Assembly (NCBI GenBank): GCA_030527105.1
Contig: JAUNBK010000025.1
Span: 1-42,650, forward strand
Direction of reading: 5' to 3'
DNA length: 42,650 nucleotides
Origin: Planctomycetia bacterium
GTDB lineage: Bacteria; Planctomycetota; Planctomycetia; Pirellulales; Thermoguttaceae
The notes under the pieces were generated by a model that did no database searches, had not been told where the DNA came from, and saw only the letters and a list, made by a program, of their open reading frames with translations. A program made the position numbers and the translations under genes. The stretch's first letter is position 1. Every line of letters starts with the position of its first letter. Of the stretch, positions 25,442-34,568 are shown piece after piece.

Positions 25442-25479
25442 AAAATTTTTCACAACGTTAAAGGATTTAATCTCCTGCC

Positions 25480-27408
25480 ATGAGCGCAATTTTTGGAGTC
25501 ATTCATTGCAACACCGCCGCTGAGCGACCGGTGGAAATTTCTTGTCTCAAGCGGATGGCCGCTTCCATGGCCCATAGAGGAAGGAACGCAGAAGTGTTCT
25601 TCTCCAATAAAAGGCTCGGAATGGGAACATGCCTCTGGTCTCAGGAAGCATTCAAACGCTCCGATTCTAGACAGATCGAATTCGTTTTTCAAGGACGATC
25701 GCTCGTCGTTTTGTTGGACGGCGAGATTTATAACGCCTTGCTCCTTCGGGAGACGTTGGAAGATCAGGATTTCGATTTCGCGACCGAAGACGATGCGGAG
25801 ATTCTGGCGGCGCTCTATTTGGCACACGGTCCAGAGCGCATGTTTGAGTTAATCCGAGGGAAGTTCGCGCTCGTTTTGTGGGACGAAACCAATCAAACGC
25901 TCCTTTTTGCCCGCGACCCGATTGGACAAAAGCCTCTTTATTTGTACCAAGACGACGAGAAAATTATATTTTCGTCCGAAATCAAAGGCATTCTCGCGAA
26001 CGAGCGAATTTCGACGGAAATCAATCTCACGGCAGTCGAGGATTATTTCATCATGGGGGCGGTTCCGGGCGAGCGCTCCATTTATAAAAACATCCGAAAA
26101 ATCCCCCCCGGCTCCTATCAAAACCTCCTTTTGCGCCAAGACGGATCGGTCGTTCAAACCCCGCCCGTCACTCATTGGAAGTTTGAACTCTGCCCGAATG
26201 AGGAACTCGACCAAGAAGCGTGGGAAGACGAGATTCAAACGGTTCTTGCCGACACGATCGCGATGATGAAGCGCTCGCAACTGGGGAGTGGCGCGTTTTT
26301 AAGCGGAGGTCTCGACTCCAGCATCGTCGTGGCGCTCCAAAGTCGTTTGGGGTGCGAGTCGATTCCCACTTTCTCGATCGGCTTTAAGGAATCCGCCTAC
26401 AATGAGTTGGAGTATGCGGAAGCAATCTCCGACCGATTCGGCACCGTGATGTTTCAAGAAACCGTGGAGCCAGATGCGGTGGAAGAGGTGAAAAACCTTG
26501 TCGAGTGTTACGACGAGCCGTATTCGGATCCGTCGGCGCTTCCTACGCTCTTGGTCTCTCGTTTGGCGTCGCACCACGTCTCGGTCGTTTTCTCTGGCGA
26601 CGGCGGGGACGAATGTTTCGCGGGCTACGCGCGTCAAATTCACGACCTGCGGGAGGATGCCGTCCGGCGCTGTATGCCATCTTTTCTCCGCAAGGCGATT
26701 TTTGGTCCGCTGAGCGCAATTTATCCCAAGTTAGATTTTATGCCGCGCGGGCTGCGGTGGAAAACGTTGTTTCAAAATTTGGCGTTGAACGCTCCAGAGG
26801 CGTACGCCAACACGCTTTCGTTCTGCCGAAATCCGCTGCGACAAAAATTGCTTGCGCCCCTTTTCCACACGCCGGGGTTCGTTCCGTCCGACATTCAAAA
26901 GCGCTTTGCCGAGGCGTTCCTCTCTGCTGAGGGCTTTGACACCCTCTCGGGAATGCAGATGGCGGAGATTTCGGTGGGATTACCCGAGGCGATGGTGAAA
27001 GTCGATCGCGCCTCCATGATGTTCGGGTTGGAAGTTCGTTCTCCCTTCCTTGATACGGAGGTACTCAAGCTGGCGGGGAAAATTCCGTCGGAATTCAAAA
27101 TCCGCGACGGCTTGGGCAAATGGATACTGCGTCAAACGTTCGAGCCTCAATTCCCCTCGAAACTCAAGAGTCGCCCCAAGCAAGGTTTTGAGCTTCCCAC
27201 GGACGTGTGGCTCCGCGGACCGCTGCGCGAAATGTTTCGTGAGGAAGTTTTGGGCAATTCCTCCAAAATTTCTCGGTGGGTCGATTTGAATTACGCGAGA
27301 AAACTCCAAAAAGAACACATCCAAGGCGCGGGCAATTATGGAGGCATCCTCTGGTCGCTCCTCATTTTGGAGCGTTGGATGCAGCGGTGGAATCCTACGC
27401 GTGAATGA
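25480..27408 (+). CDS. Asparagine synthetase-like protein lacking the glutaminase cysteine
   Basis: 642 residues, AsnB domain order. The N-terminal class II amidotransferase domain starts MSAIFGVI where AsnB has MCGI; the nucleophile Cys is replaced by Ser. The Arg of the RLSI-type motif is lost (LGMGTCLW), and NGEIYN reads DGEIYN, while the DDAEIL Asp remains. The synthetase domain is intact: SGGLDSS PPi-loop near residue 271, SGDGGDECFAGY, and VDRASMMFGLEVRSPFLD. So it can probably adenylate a carboxylate, but should not release ammonia from glutamine. Relatives lacking the Cys include beta-lactam and carbapenam synthetases. It may use free ammonia or another amine. Initiation at ATG 25480 is fixed by the conserved AIFGVI; AAAGGA is rather far upstream. 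Confidence 0.85.
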   Translation: MSAIFGVIHCNTAAERPVEISCLKRMAASMAHRGRNAEVFFSNKRLGMGTCLWSQEAFKRSDSRQIEFVFQGRSLVVLLDGEIYNALLLRETLEDQDFDFATEDDAEILAALYLAHGPERMFELIRGKFALVLWDETNQTLLFARDPIGQKPLYLYQDDEKIIFSSEIKGILANERISTEINLTAVEDYFIMGAVPGERSIYKNIRKIPPGSYQNLLLRQDGSVVQTPPVTHWKFELCPNEELDQEAWEDEIQTVLADTIAMMKRSQLGSGAFLSGGLDSSIVVALQSRLGCESIPTFSIGFKESAYNELEYAEAISDRFGTVMFQETVEPDAVEEVKNLVECYDEPYSDPSALPTLLVSRLASHHVSVVFSGDGGDECFAGYARQIHDLREDAVRRCMPSFLRKAIFGPLSAIYPKLDFMPRGLRWKTLFQNLALNAPEAYANTLSFCRNPLRQKLLAPLFHTPGFVPSDIQKRFAEAFLSAEGFDTLSGMQMAEISVGLPEAMVKVDRASMMFGLEVRSPFLDTEVLKLAGKIPSEFKIRDGLGKWILRQTFEPQFPSKLKSRPKQGFELPTDVWLRGPLREMFREEVLGNSSKISRWVDLNYARKLQKEHIQGAGNYGGILWSLLILERWMQRWNPTRE

Positions 27409-27529
27409 TCCTGCGTAAAAATAATTTGCCTCCCCCGCTTTTCATAAAATTTTTTCCGTGTAAAATAGACGACGCGTGTTGTGTAGAGTTGCTGGACGAC
27501 TTCGGGTGTTTTGTCGACGCTCGCAATCG

Positions 27530-27572
27530 TTTTGGGCGATTCGTTGAAATTTCACGCAGAATCATTATAAAC
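27530..27572 (+). repeat. Partial repeat copy (right end, orientation A)
   Basis: GCGATTCG, TTGAAATTTCACGC and a terminal ATTATAA correspond to the right end of the repeat. It lies 23 bases before the hom start. Confidence 0.45.
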
Positions 27573-27595
27573 ATTATTCATCCTTTTAAGAGACT

Positions 27596-28927
27596 ATGAA
27601 AACAATCAAAATCGGCTTGGTCGGCTTCGGCACCATTGGAACGGGAGTTGCGAAGCTCCTCCTTTTGCACAAAGAGCGTATCTCGCGACGGACGGGGTTC
27701 GACGTCCAACTCGTCAAAATTGTCGACACGGACCTCGCGCGCGATCGTGGAATTCCGCTTCCTGAAGGGATTTTGTCTGCGGATTATCACGACATTCTCA
27801 ACGATCCTGAGGTCTCCATTGTCGTTCAACTCATCGGCGGAACCGGCATCGAGCGCACGATCATGCTCGAAATGTTGGCGGCGGGAAAAAATATCGTCAC
27901 GGCGAACAAAGCCCTTTTAGCCACGCATGGTGAGGAAATTTTCGAAGCCGCGCGGCAAAAAAACGCTTCCGTCGCTTTCGAAGCGGCGGTCGGAGGTGGG
28001 ATTCCGATTATTGCCGCGATTGCCGAGTCTCTTGCCGCGAACGAAATACAATCGATTCACGCGATTCTCAACGGAACGTGCAACTTCATCCTCTCCAACA
28101 TGGAGGAGCACGGGAGCAGCTACGCGTCCACGCTCAAGGAGGCGCAGCGTTTGGGGTATGCTGAGGCGAATCCTGCCATGGACGTTGAGGGTATGGACAC
28201 GGCGCAGAAACTCGCCATTCTCTCGCACATTGCGTTTGGAGTCAATCCGGATTGGAAGCAAATTCCGCGCATCGGCATTGAGACGGTCGATGGTGTCGAT
28301 TTTCGCTACGCAAATATGTTGGGCTACTCCATCAAACTCTTGGCGATTGCCCGACGGATTAAAGCGTCCGACGGAGAGATGGATCGTTTGGAGTTGAGTG
28401 TCTCCCCCACGTTGGTCTCGAAAAGCAGCCCGCTTGGCGATGTGAAAGGAGCTTTTAACGCCGTGAGTGTCATTGGCGACGCGGTCGGGCACTCCTTCTA
28501 CTATGGTCTCGGCGCGGGAGAAATGCCCACCGCGAGCGCCGTTGTCGCCGACGTGATTGATACGATTGTTGGTCGAACAAAAATCACTTTCGACACCTTG
28601 GAGTTGTGGAATCCGTCCCGCAAAGTTCGTTCCGACATTCAACTAGCGGCACCAGAGTCCGTGGTTGGGAAGTATTATCTTCGCGTTCTTGTTGAAGATC
28701 GCGCAGGTGTGATGGCGGAAGTGGCAAACGCGCTGGGCAGTTCTGGAATCTCCATTGCGTCGCTCATTCAGGAGGGAACGTCGGACGAAGACAATCGTTT
28801 CGTGCAGCTCATTATCATGACCCACGAAACGACGGAGGGGGCTGTCGACGGGGCGGTGGAAAAACTCTCTCACTTGGATTGTGTCAAAAGTGATATAATT
28901 CGAATGCGCATTTATGACGAAAAATAA
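27596..28927 (+). CDS. hom: Homoserine dehydrogenase
   Basis: 443 residues. NAD(P)-binding GFGTIGTGVAKLL at the start, then VTANKALLATHG, the catalytic region EAAVGGGIPIIAAIAESL, NGTCNFILSNME and the GYAEANPAMDVEGMDTAQKLAIL signature. A C-terminal ACT domain (about 355-440, LRVLVEDRAGVMAEVANALGSSGISIASL) probably gives threonine feedback control. It reduces aspartate semialdehyde to homoserine, leading to threonine and methionine. AAGAGA lies just upstream of ATG 27596. The 59-aa membrane protein follows. Confidence 0.95.
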   Translation: MKTIKIGLVGFGTIGTGVAKLLLLHKERISRRTGFDVQLVKIVDTDLARDRGIPLPEGILSADYHDILNDPEVSIVVQLIGGTGIERTIMLEMLAAGKNIVTANKALLATHGEEIFEAARQKNASVAFEAAVGGGIPIIAAIAESLAANEIQSIHAILNGTCNFILSNMEEHGSSYASTLKEAQRLGYAEANPAMDVEGMDTAQKLAILSHIAFGVNPDWKQIPRIGIETVDGVDFRYANMLGYSIKLLAIARRIKASDGEMDRLELSVSPTLVSKSSPLGDVKGAFNAVSVIGDAVGHSFYYGLGAGEMPTASAVVADVIDTIVGRTKITFDTLELWNPSRKVRSDIQLAAPESVVGKYYLRVLVEDRAGVMAEVANALGSSGISIASLIQEGTSDEDNRFVQLIIMTHETTEGAVDGAVEKLSHLDCVKSDIIRMRIYDEK

Positions 28928-28966
28928 TGAGAGCCGGAAATTTTGAAGAATGATGGGTATAAATCG
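28928..28966 (+). repeat. Partial repeat copy (right end, orientation B)
   Basis: CCGGAAATTTTGAAGAATG and ATGGGTATAA correspond to the B-end GGGAATTTTAAAGGACGATGAGTATAA. It lies between hom and the small membrane protein gene. Confidence 0.5.
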
Positions 28967-28980
28967 ATCAGGAGAATTTT

Positions 28981-29160
28981 ATGAATAAATCATTGTGTCT
29001 CGTTGGGATGGTGCTGTCCATTCTTATATTGTTGGTGTTTGTGATCGATATAAGCGTGGGAATTCCGTTCGGACGCCACAGCATCGTTTTGGATGTTGTC
29101 TTCATTCTTCTCTGCTTGGGGACGGCGTGGCAAGGTTGGACGACCTATCGCGCGCAATAA
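28981..29160 (+). CDS. Small two-helix membrane protein, 59 aa
   Basis: 59 residues: MNKSLCLVGMVLSILILLVF, a short polar loop with IPFGRHSI, a second hydrophobic stretch LDVVFILLCLGTAWQGW and a short tail TTYRAQ. AGGAGA lies five to six bases before the ATG, an excellent ribosome site, and the frame is clean. The pattern (two helices joined by a GxPFGR loop) resembles small conserved planctomycete membrane proteins. Role unknown. Probably cotranscribed with hom, 53 bases upstream. Confidence 0.75.
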   Translation: MNKSLCLVGMVLSILILLVFVIDISVGIPFGRHSIVLDVVFILLCLGTAWQGWTTYRAQ

Positions 29161-29271
29161 TTTATTCAAGCGCAGGAGTGCGATCATTTTGCGTTGTCAT
29201 TTCAACAAGCCGACCGCCGAGATGCGACACCCTGCGGTGGACGGCTTGTCGGGCTATCGTGTAGAATCGTA

Positions 29272-29380
29272 TATACTATGCGTCGCCCTTTAAATTTTCG
29301 GTTTTCGCGACGCTTTGCGAGCCATGGTGCGTAGCCCCAACGGCTGACGGAATCGGAAATTTCAGCATAGGGTATCATAA
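29272..29380 (+). repeat. 105-bp palindromic intergenic repeat (orientation A)
   Basis: TATACTATGCGTCG, TTTAAATTTTCGGTTTTCGC, GCGAGCCATGGTGCGTAGCC, GGAATCGGAAATTTCAGC, GTATCATAA. Apart from this copy and the promoter at 29500, the gap 29161-29599 holds no gene. Confidence 0.9.
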
Positions 29381-29499
29381 AATCTCATACAGTTGGAAAA
29401 CTCCCACTTTTAGAAAATCGTTTTGGGTCCTTTTCTTGGAGACGGAACTGTATTTTCAAAAAACTTTTCCAAAAATCGCGATGAAATTCCCTACCCTGC

Positions 29500-29527
29500 T
29501 TGCAAAAAAGGGAATTTGTGGTAGAAT
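29500..29527 (+). promoter_or_regulatory. Promoter of the TPR protein gene
   Basis: TTGCAA (29500-29505), 16-bp spacer, TAGAAT (29522-29527) with an extended TGG before the -10 box. It predicts a start near 29534. Confidence 0.6.
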
Positions 29528-29599
29528 ATACGAGAAAGTTGTGTTCGCGTCGAATGTGGGGGAGGCGCTTAAGTCCATTTAGGGGAGGTTGATGAAACC

Positions 29600-30991
29600 A
29601 TGTCGAGTGACCATTCAGAAAAACAGGAAAACGCTGGAGTGCCCGCTGGTACGGAAATTTCCGCCGCGAAGCGCAAACAGCTCCAAAGAATGTATGACCA
29701 TGGGACACTTCAGAGCAATCAGAATAATTTCGATTACGCAACCGAACTGCTCCTTCAATGTGTGAGTGGAGACCCCGGCAACGTCGTCTACACACAAGGT
29801 TTGCTTGCCAACTTGAAGAAAAAATACGCCAACAACCGCAAGGGACATTCGATGGCCTTCCTCAAAATGATGGGACCTCGCGGAGCCGCGAAAAAGGCGC
29901 TTGGTAAGGAAGATTGGCGCGCCACGATCGAAAACGCCCTCAAAGCCCTGCAGTGGAATCCATGGGACCCTACCGTCCTCAATATGCTCGTCAAAGCGTG
30001 CATGAGTTTGGGATTCGTTGAGTCCCCGCTCGTCTACCTTAAAACGGCTCTTGAGGGAAATCCGAAGGATGTCGAAATCAATCGTTGGTGTGGTGCCGCC
30101 CTCGAAGAATTGGGGCGCATCAACGAAGCGTACCAATGTTGGCGGCGCGTAGGAGAAGCGAAGCCAAACGACGAAGAGGCAGACCGCAATATGGCGCGTC
30201 TCACGGTCGCGCGAACGATCAACGAGAGTGGATACTCCGCCGCCCCCACGCCTCACGCTGGCAAAATCGTCCAGGCGAAGAACGAGTCCGGCGCTACTGT
30301 CGAGATGACTCACGAGGAAGTTTTGGAGCAAAGCATTCGGCAACACCCGAAAGACGCCTCAAAATACACCGAGCTTGCGGAAATTTACGTCCAGACCGAG
30401 GATTTCGACAAGGCGGAGGATGTCTTACTCCGCGCCGTGAAAGCCTGCGGTCCTGGCGACGGACTGCAAGACAAACTCGAAGACGTTCAAATGCGGCTTA
30501 TGCGTCAAAAAATTGCCAAAGTTGAGCGTGGCTCGGAGGAGTGGAAGGCGCTTCGAAAGGAATTGAACGATCGAGAGCTTGCCATTTGGAAGGATCGTTG
30601 CGAGCGCTACCCGAACAACCTTGGTTTCAAGTATGATTTGGGACTGCGCTACCAAATGAGTGGCGATATCAACGAGGCGATCAAGCAATTCCAAATTGCG
30701 AAAAAGGAGCCGCGACGCAGTGGTTTGTGTTGTTTGGCGTTGGGGCAATGCTTCCAACACATCGAGCAATTCAGCCTCGCGATGGCGAATTTAGAGGAAG
30801 CGATTGAGAAAATCCCCGATCGCGATGCGGAAAACAAGAAAAAAGCCTACTATCTCGCGGGCAAATTATTGATGCAGCTCAACGAGTTGGACAAAGCGAA
30901 GGAGTTTCTCACGAAACTTGCCGATATGGACTTCAGCTATCGCGATGTCTCGAAGCTCCTCGGGCAAATTGATGATTTGCGCAAATCTTAG
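29600..30991 (+). CDS. Tetratricopeptide-repeat protein
   Basis: 463 residues, cytoplasmic (no signal). TPR motifs lie at about 28-66, 100-175 (WRATIENALKALQWNPWDPTVLNMLVKA, AALEELGRINEAYQCWRRVGEAKPND), 240-290 (YTELAEIYVQTEDFDKAEDVLLRAV), and 345-460. The middle is charged. Such scaffolds mediate protein contacts; no enzyme domain is seen. A conserved planctomycete family is likely from the N-terminal arrangement (SNQNNFDYATELLLQCVSGDPGN), but its partner is unknown. AGGGGAGG lies upstream of ATG 29600. It has its own promoter and is followed by a repeat copy and rpsT. Confidence 0.85.
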   Translation: MSSDHSEKQENAGVPAGTEISAAKRKQLQRMYDHGTLQSNQNNFDYATELLLQCVSGDPGNVVYTQGLLANLKKKYANNRKGHSMAFLKMMGPRGAAKKALGKEDWRATIENALKALQWNPWDPTVLNMLVKACMSLGFVESPLVYLKTALEGNPKDVEINRWCGAALEELGRINEAYQCWRRVGEAKPNDEEADRNMARLTVARTINESGYSAAPTPHAGKIVQAKNESGATVEMTHEEVLEQSIRQHPKDASKYTELAEIYVQTEDFDKAEDVLLRAVKACGPGDGLQDKLEDVQMRLMRQKIAKVERGSEEWKALRKELNDRELAIWKDRCERYPNNLGFKYDLGLRYQMSGDINEAIKQFQIAKKEPRRSGLCCLALGQCFQHIEQFSLAMANLEEAIEKIPDRDAENKKKAYYLAGKLLMQLNELDKAKEFLTKLADMDFSYRDVSKLLGQIDDLRKS

Positions 30992-31003
30992 TGGTTGGCA
31001 AAA

Positions 31004-31109
31004 TATAATACTTCGCGTTGAAATTTTCCGTTCTGCCCGCCGTGGGTGCTACACACCACGGCTCGCAAAGCGTTGCGTAAAACGGGAATTTTAAAGGGCG
31101 ATGAGTATA
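31004..31109 (+). repeat. 105-bp palindromic intergenic repeat (orientation B)
   Basis: TATAATACTTCGCG, TTGAAATTTTCCGTTC, CTACACACCACGGCTCGC, AAAACGGGAATTTTAAAGGG, GATGAGTATA. Between the TPR gene and rpsT. Confidence 0.94.
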
Positions 31110-31216
31110 GAACAAGTGTAAATTGAAATGAAGGAACGATTCCATCGTTTTGAAGTTTCTTGGGTATATGATTGGTTTTTTCATTTATTGAAATACAGGA
31201 GTAATTTCGACGAATT

Positions 31217-31495
31217 ATGCCAAATATTAAGAGTGCAAAAAAGCGTCTTCGTCAGAGTCAGGCGAAAAAAGTTACCAATTTAGCAATCAAACGCGAGTTG
31301 CGCAGAGATTGCCGAAGCGTCCGTCTTGCGTGCAAAGAGGGCAACATTGAGGCGGCGGAAGCAAATTTCCGCAAAGCGTGCAAGCACATGGATCAAGCTG
31401 CGTCGAAGAGTATCATTCATAAAAATACGGCGTCTCGCGTTAAGTCGCGCTTGTCTGCATGTGTCAAAGCCGCAAAAGCACTCAAGAACGCCTGA
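31217..31495 (+). CDS. rpsT: 30S ribosomal protein S20
   Basis: 92 residues of the usual S20 composition: PNIKSAKKRLRQSQAKKVTN at the start and SIIHKNTASRVKSRLSACVKAAK at the end, helical and basic. S20 binds 16S rRNA early in small-subunit assembly. AGGAG at 31197 lies about 15 bases from ATG 31217, longer than usual. No intact promoter was identified in the 107 bases between the repeat and the gene. Confidence 0.95.
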   Translation: MPNIKSAKKRLRQSQAKKVTNLAIKRELRRDCRSVRLACKEGNIEAAEANFRKACKHMDQAASKSIIHKNTASRVKSRLSACVKAAKALKNA

Positions 31496-31531
31496 TTCGC
31501 TATTTGAGATTTGTATTACGAACGTTTTCTG

Positions 31532-31555
31532 AACTCCGTCTCATTGGGCGGAGTT
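31532..31555 (+). terminator. Hairpin after rpsT (probable terminator)
   Basis: AACTCCG (31532-31538) pairs with CGGAGTT (31549-31555). There is no long T-run after it, so termination may be incomplete. Confidence 0.45.
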
Positions 31556-31715
31556 TCGGATTTGCGCGTCCCTGTCGAAAGGTTTTTCCCGCCGCGTGGC
31601 TCTGTTCGTGACGTTTCGTTATTCAAAATCGCATGGGAATTGATGCCGTCGCCATTTTTCACCTCGATTGATGGCGGCTTTTCCTTGGCGACTTTCTTTT
31701 CACGGGAGTATACTT

Positions 31716-32231
31716 GTGAGCAAGCCTAACATTGCGATTTATCCCGGGTCGTTTGACCCTATCACCCTTGGTCATCTGGATATTATGGAGCGTGCCAGCC
31801 GACTGTTCGACAAGTTGATCGTTGGCATTGGCGTGAATCTTGAAAAAACAGCGATGTTTACTCCCGAGGAGCGCATGGAGCACATTCGGCTCTCGACCAT
31901 GCACCTCCCGAACATTGAGATTCGGACTTTCTCCGGTTTTGCTGTCCGATTCGTGGAGCAATGCGGCGCAAACATCATGATTCGTGGCGTCCGACCAATC
32001 ACGGACATTCCTGCCGAGCTAACGATGATGATGGCCAATCGAACTCTTTCGAACAATGTCGAAACGCTTTTCATGATTGCGGACGGCGAGTTGGCGCACG
32101 TTTCAAGCTCGCTTATCAAGCAGATCGCGAATTTGGCGACGCACCAAGAGTTCTCGAAATTCTTGCCGGCAGTCGTCATTCCTTTTGTGGAAGAGAAAGT
32201 TCAAAAATTGTCGCGCTCTCCACTTTTTTAA
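31716..32231 (+). CDS. coaD: Pantetheine-phosphate adenylyltransferase
   Basis: 171 residues from GTG 31716, chosen because GGGAG lies seven bases upstream and the protein then opens SKPNIAIYPGSFDPITLGHLDI with the nucleotidyltransferase TxGH motif. Further landmarks are RGVRPITDIPAELTMMMANRTL and the C-terminal HVSSSLIKQIA, matching the ISSTxVR region. It transfers AMP from ATP to 4'-phosphopantetheine in CoA synthesis. The DIPAELTMMMANR variant differs from E. coli DFEYE but is what I recall for planctomycete CoaD. trpB follows by 66 bases. Confidence 0.93.
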   Translation: MSKPNIAIYPGSFDPITLGHLDIMERASRLFDKLIVGIGVNLEKTAMFTPEERMEHIRLSTMHLPNIEIRTFSGFAVRFVEQCGANIMIRGVRPITDIPAELTMMMANRTLSNNVETLFMIADGELAHVSSSLIKQIANLATHQEFSKFLPAVVIPFVEEKVQKLSRSPLF

Positions 32232-32297
32232 GTTTTGTGGCACCCCGAAGCCACGCACACGCCACATGAAATAGGGGGGGGGATAGAGGAAAGTTTT

Positions 32298-33482
32298 ATG
32301 AATACACACTATGGAATCTATGGTGGTCAGTACGTTTCCGAGACACTCATGAGCGCGCTCTTCGAGTTGGAGCGGGAGTTTTTCGCCGCGAAGGAAGACC
32401 CTGCGTTTTGGAAAGAGTTGGACGATCTCCTTGTCAACTACGTCGGGCGCGAGACACCGCTCTATTTCGCGAAACGTCTGACGGAGTATTGCGGCGGGGC
32501 GAAAATCTTCCTCAAGCGCGAGGATTTGAATCACACCGGGGCGCACAAGGTGAACAATACGCTCGGACAGGCGCTTTTGGCGCGTCGGATGGGCAAGAGA
32601 AAACTCATTGCCGAGACTGGAGCGGGGATGCATGGTGTCGCCACTGCCACCGTCGCGGCGCTCTTTGGTATGGAGTGCGAAGTGTATATGGGTTCTCTCG
32701 ACGTCCAGCGGCAGGCGCCCAACGTGGAGCGAATGCACGCTTTGGGCGCAAACGTTCGTTCGATTTCGGACGGCTCCGCCACGCTGAAAGACGCGATGAA
32801 CCAGGCGCTCCGAGATTGGACGGCATGCAGCGAGGACACGTTTTATCTCATCGGCACCTGCGCGGGGCCGTATCCATATCCAATGATCGTGCGCGAGTTT
32901 CAATCCGTGATTGGGAAGGAATCGCGCCGACAGATCCTTGAAAAAACCGGATCGCTCCCTGCCGAAGTGATTGCCTGCGTCGGCGGAGGAAGCAACGCGA
33001 TTGGTATTTTTGCTGGCTTCGACCAAGATAAAGACGTGCGGCTCGTTGGCGTGGAGGCTGGCGGATGTGGCGTCGAGACGGGAAAACATGCCGCGAGTAT
33101 CTGCGGCGGGTGCGTTGGAATCTTGCACGGCGCAAAATCCTACCTCCTCCAAGACGATTTCGGACAAATCCTCGAGACCCACTCCGTCTCTGCCGGGTTG
33201 GACTATCCTGGCGTTGGTCCGGAACACGCTTTTATGTCCGACTTGGGAGCGGCAAAATACGTGAGTATTAACGACGACGAGGCGGTGGCGGCGTTCGACC
33301 TTCTCGCGCGTCTTGAGGGGATTTTGCCCGCACTTGAAAGCTCACACGCAGTGGCGCAGGCAATCAAAAACGCCCCCAATTACGACGCGACGCAAAGTAT
33401 CATCGTCAATCTCTCTGGACGCGGCGACAAGGATATGGACAATATCCGAAGGTACAAAGAGTCGCGGAAAAATGAGGGATAG
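32298..33482 (+). CDS. trpB: Tryptophan synthase beta chain
   Basis: 394 residues from ATG 32298, with GAGGAAAG upstream. It starts [13 protein letters not shown] and has the PLP lysine Lys84 in [26 protein letters not shown], the PLP-phosphate loop [12 protein letters not shown], and a normal C-terminus. It condenses indole with serine. A G8 tract lies 16 bases before the start. trpA follows, but separated by 123 bases that consist almost entirely of a repeat copy. No other trp genes are in the window. Confidence 0.96.
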   Translation: MNTHYGIYGGQYVSETLMSALFELEREFFAAKEDPAFWKELDDLLVNYVGRETPLYFAKRLTEYCGGAKIFLKREDLNHTGAHKVNNTLGQALLARRMGKRKLIAETGAGMHGVATATVAALFGMECEVYMGSLDVQRQAPNVERMHALGANVRSISDGSATLKDAMNQALRDWTACSEDTFYLIGTCAGPYPYPMIVREFQSVIGKESRRQILEKTGSLPAEVIACVGGGSNAIGIFAGFDQDKDVRLVGVEAGGCGVETGKHAASICGGCVGILHGAKSYLLQDDFGQILETHSVSAGLDYPGVGPEHAFMSDLGAAKYVSINDDEAVAAFDLLARLEGILPALESSHAVAQAIKNAPNYDATQSIIVNLSGRGDKDMDNIRRYKESRKNEG

Positions 33483-33500
33483 CCTCACCATAGGAAGGAT

Positions 33501-33604
33501 TATAATACTTCGCGTTGAGATTTCCCGTTCCGCCCGCCGTTGGAGCTACGCACCACGGCTCCCGAAATTTCGTGAAAAATGAATATTAAAGGACGATGAG
33601 TATA
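33501..33604 (+). repeat. 105-bp palindromic intergenic repeat (orientation B), supplying the trpA ribosome site
   Basis: TATAATACTTCGCG, TTGAGATTTCCCGTTCC, CCGCCGTTGGAGCTACGCAC, the CGAAATTTCGTGAAAAATG variant arm, then ATTAAAGGACGATGAGTATA. It ends one base before trpA ATG 33606; AAAGGA lies about 12 bases before that ATG. Confidence 0.94.
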
Positions 33605-33605
33605 A

Positions 33606-34412
33606 ATGGACAGAATAGAACGTATATTTAACAAATGTCGAGATGAAAATCGTGCCGCTTTGATCATTTTCGTAAGCTGCGGTTTCCCCAACCTCCCCAC
33701 AAGCGAGGAGGCGATCGAGAGAGCGATTGCGGCGGGCGCGGACATTATCGAGTTGGGCATGCCTTTCTCCGACCCGATGGCGGATGGTCCCGTCATTTGC
33801 GCGTCCTCCCACACGGCTCTCCAAAATGGAGCCAACATTCAAAACGTGCTTGAGCTTGCCGCGCGCGTTCGATCGAAGCATCCCGAGGTCGGGTTGGTGT
33901 TGTTCAGCTATATGAACGTTATTTTTCACTATGGTATCGATGCATTGTGTGCGGAATTGAAGCGCATCGGCACCGACGGCGTCTTGGCGGTCGATCTTCC
34001 TTTGGAGGAGCGCGGCGAGTTGATGTGCGCGTGTCGAGACAACGGGCTGCACCTCGTCCCACTCGTTTCTCCGGCAACGGATCGTGCGCGGGAAGAGCAA
34101 ATCACCAAGGACGCGACGGGCTTCGTTTATTACGTGAGCGTGCGTGGTGCTACGGGCGTGCGTGACGCGCTCCCTGAGGATTTAAGCGCCAGAGTTGAGG
34201 AACTGCGTCAAATTTCACCCGTGCCGGTCGCGGTAGGTTTCGGCATTGCGGGGGGAGATTCTGCGCGTGGCGTGGCTCAAATTGCCGATGGCGTTGTGGT
34301 CGGATCCGCATTCGTCAAGAAGTTCTTTGGAGAGCAATCGATGGAGGAGAAATTAGCCTCCGCGCAAGCTCTGGTCGCGGAATTGAGTGCGAACATGCGC
34401 AAACTCGCGTAG
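33606..34412 (+). CDS. trpA: Tryptophan synthase alpha chain
   Basis: 268 residues, TIM barrel. The catalytic Glu49 and Asp60 are in place (DIIELGMPFSDPMADGP), as are GTDGVLAVDLPLEE and VAVGFGI for phosphate binding. It cleaves indole-3-glycerol phosphate to indole, channelled to TrpB. Its start codon touches the end of a repeat that provides AAAGGA; another ATG within the repeat at 33596 is out of frame with trpA. A bidirectional terminator follows. Confidence 0.95.
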   Translation: MDRIERIFNKCRDENRAALIIFVSCGFPNLPTSEEAIERAIAAGADIIELGMPFSDPMADGPVICASSHTALQNGANIQNVLELAARVRSKHPEVGLVLFSYMNVIFHYGIDALCAELKRIGTDGVLAVDLPLEERGELMCACRDNGLHLVPLVSPATDRAREEQITKDATGFVYYVSVRGATGVRDALPEDLSARVEELRQISPVPVAVGFGIAGGDSARGVAQIADGVVVGSAFVKKFFGEQSMEEKLASAQALVAELSANMRKLA

Positions 34413-34442
34413 AAACCGAGCACACCTTTGGGGAATCATACA

Positions 34443-34478
34443 AAAAACACGGCGAGGAAATTTCCCAACCGTGTTTTT
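34443..34478. terminator. Bidirectional terminator between trpA and groEL
   Basis: 10-bp stem AAAAACACGG (34443-34452) with CCGTGTTTTT (34469-34478). T-runs exist on both strands, so it can end both trpA and groEL transcripts. A second hairpin without a T-run lies at about 34519-34549. Confidence 0.85.
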
Positions 34479-34568
34479 GTCGTTTTTGTGCGGAATCATA
34501 CCAAGGATGTCGTCCAGCGCGACCCCGCGAAAAACTGCCGCGAGGTCGCATAAAGAACGACGTAAGAA

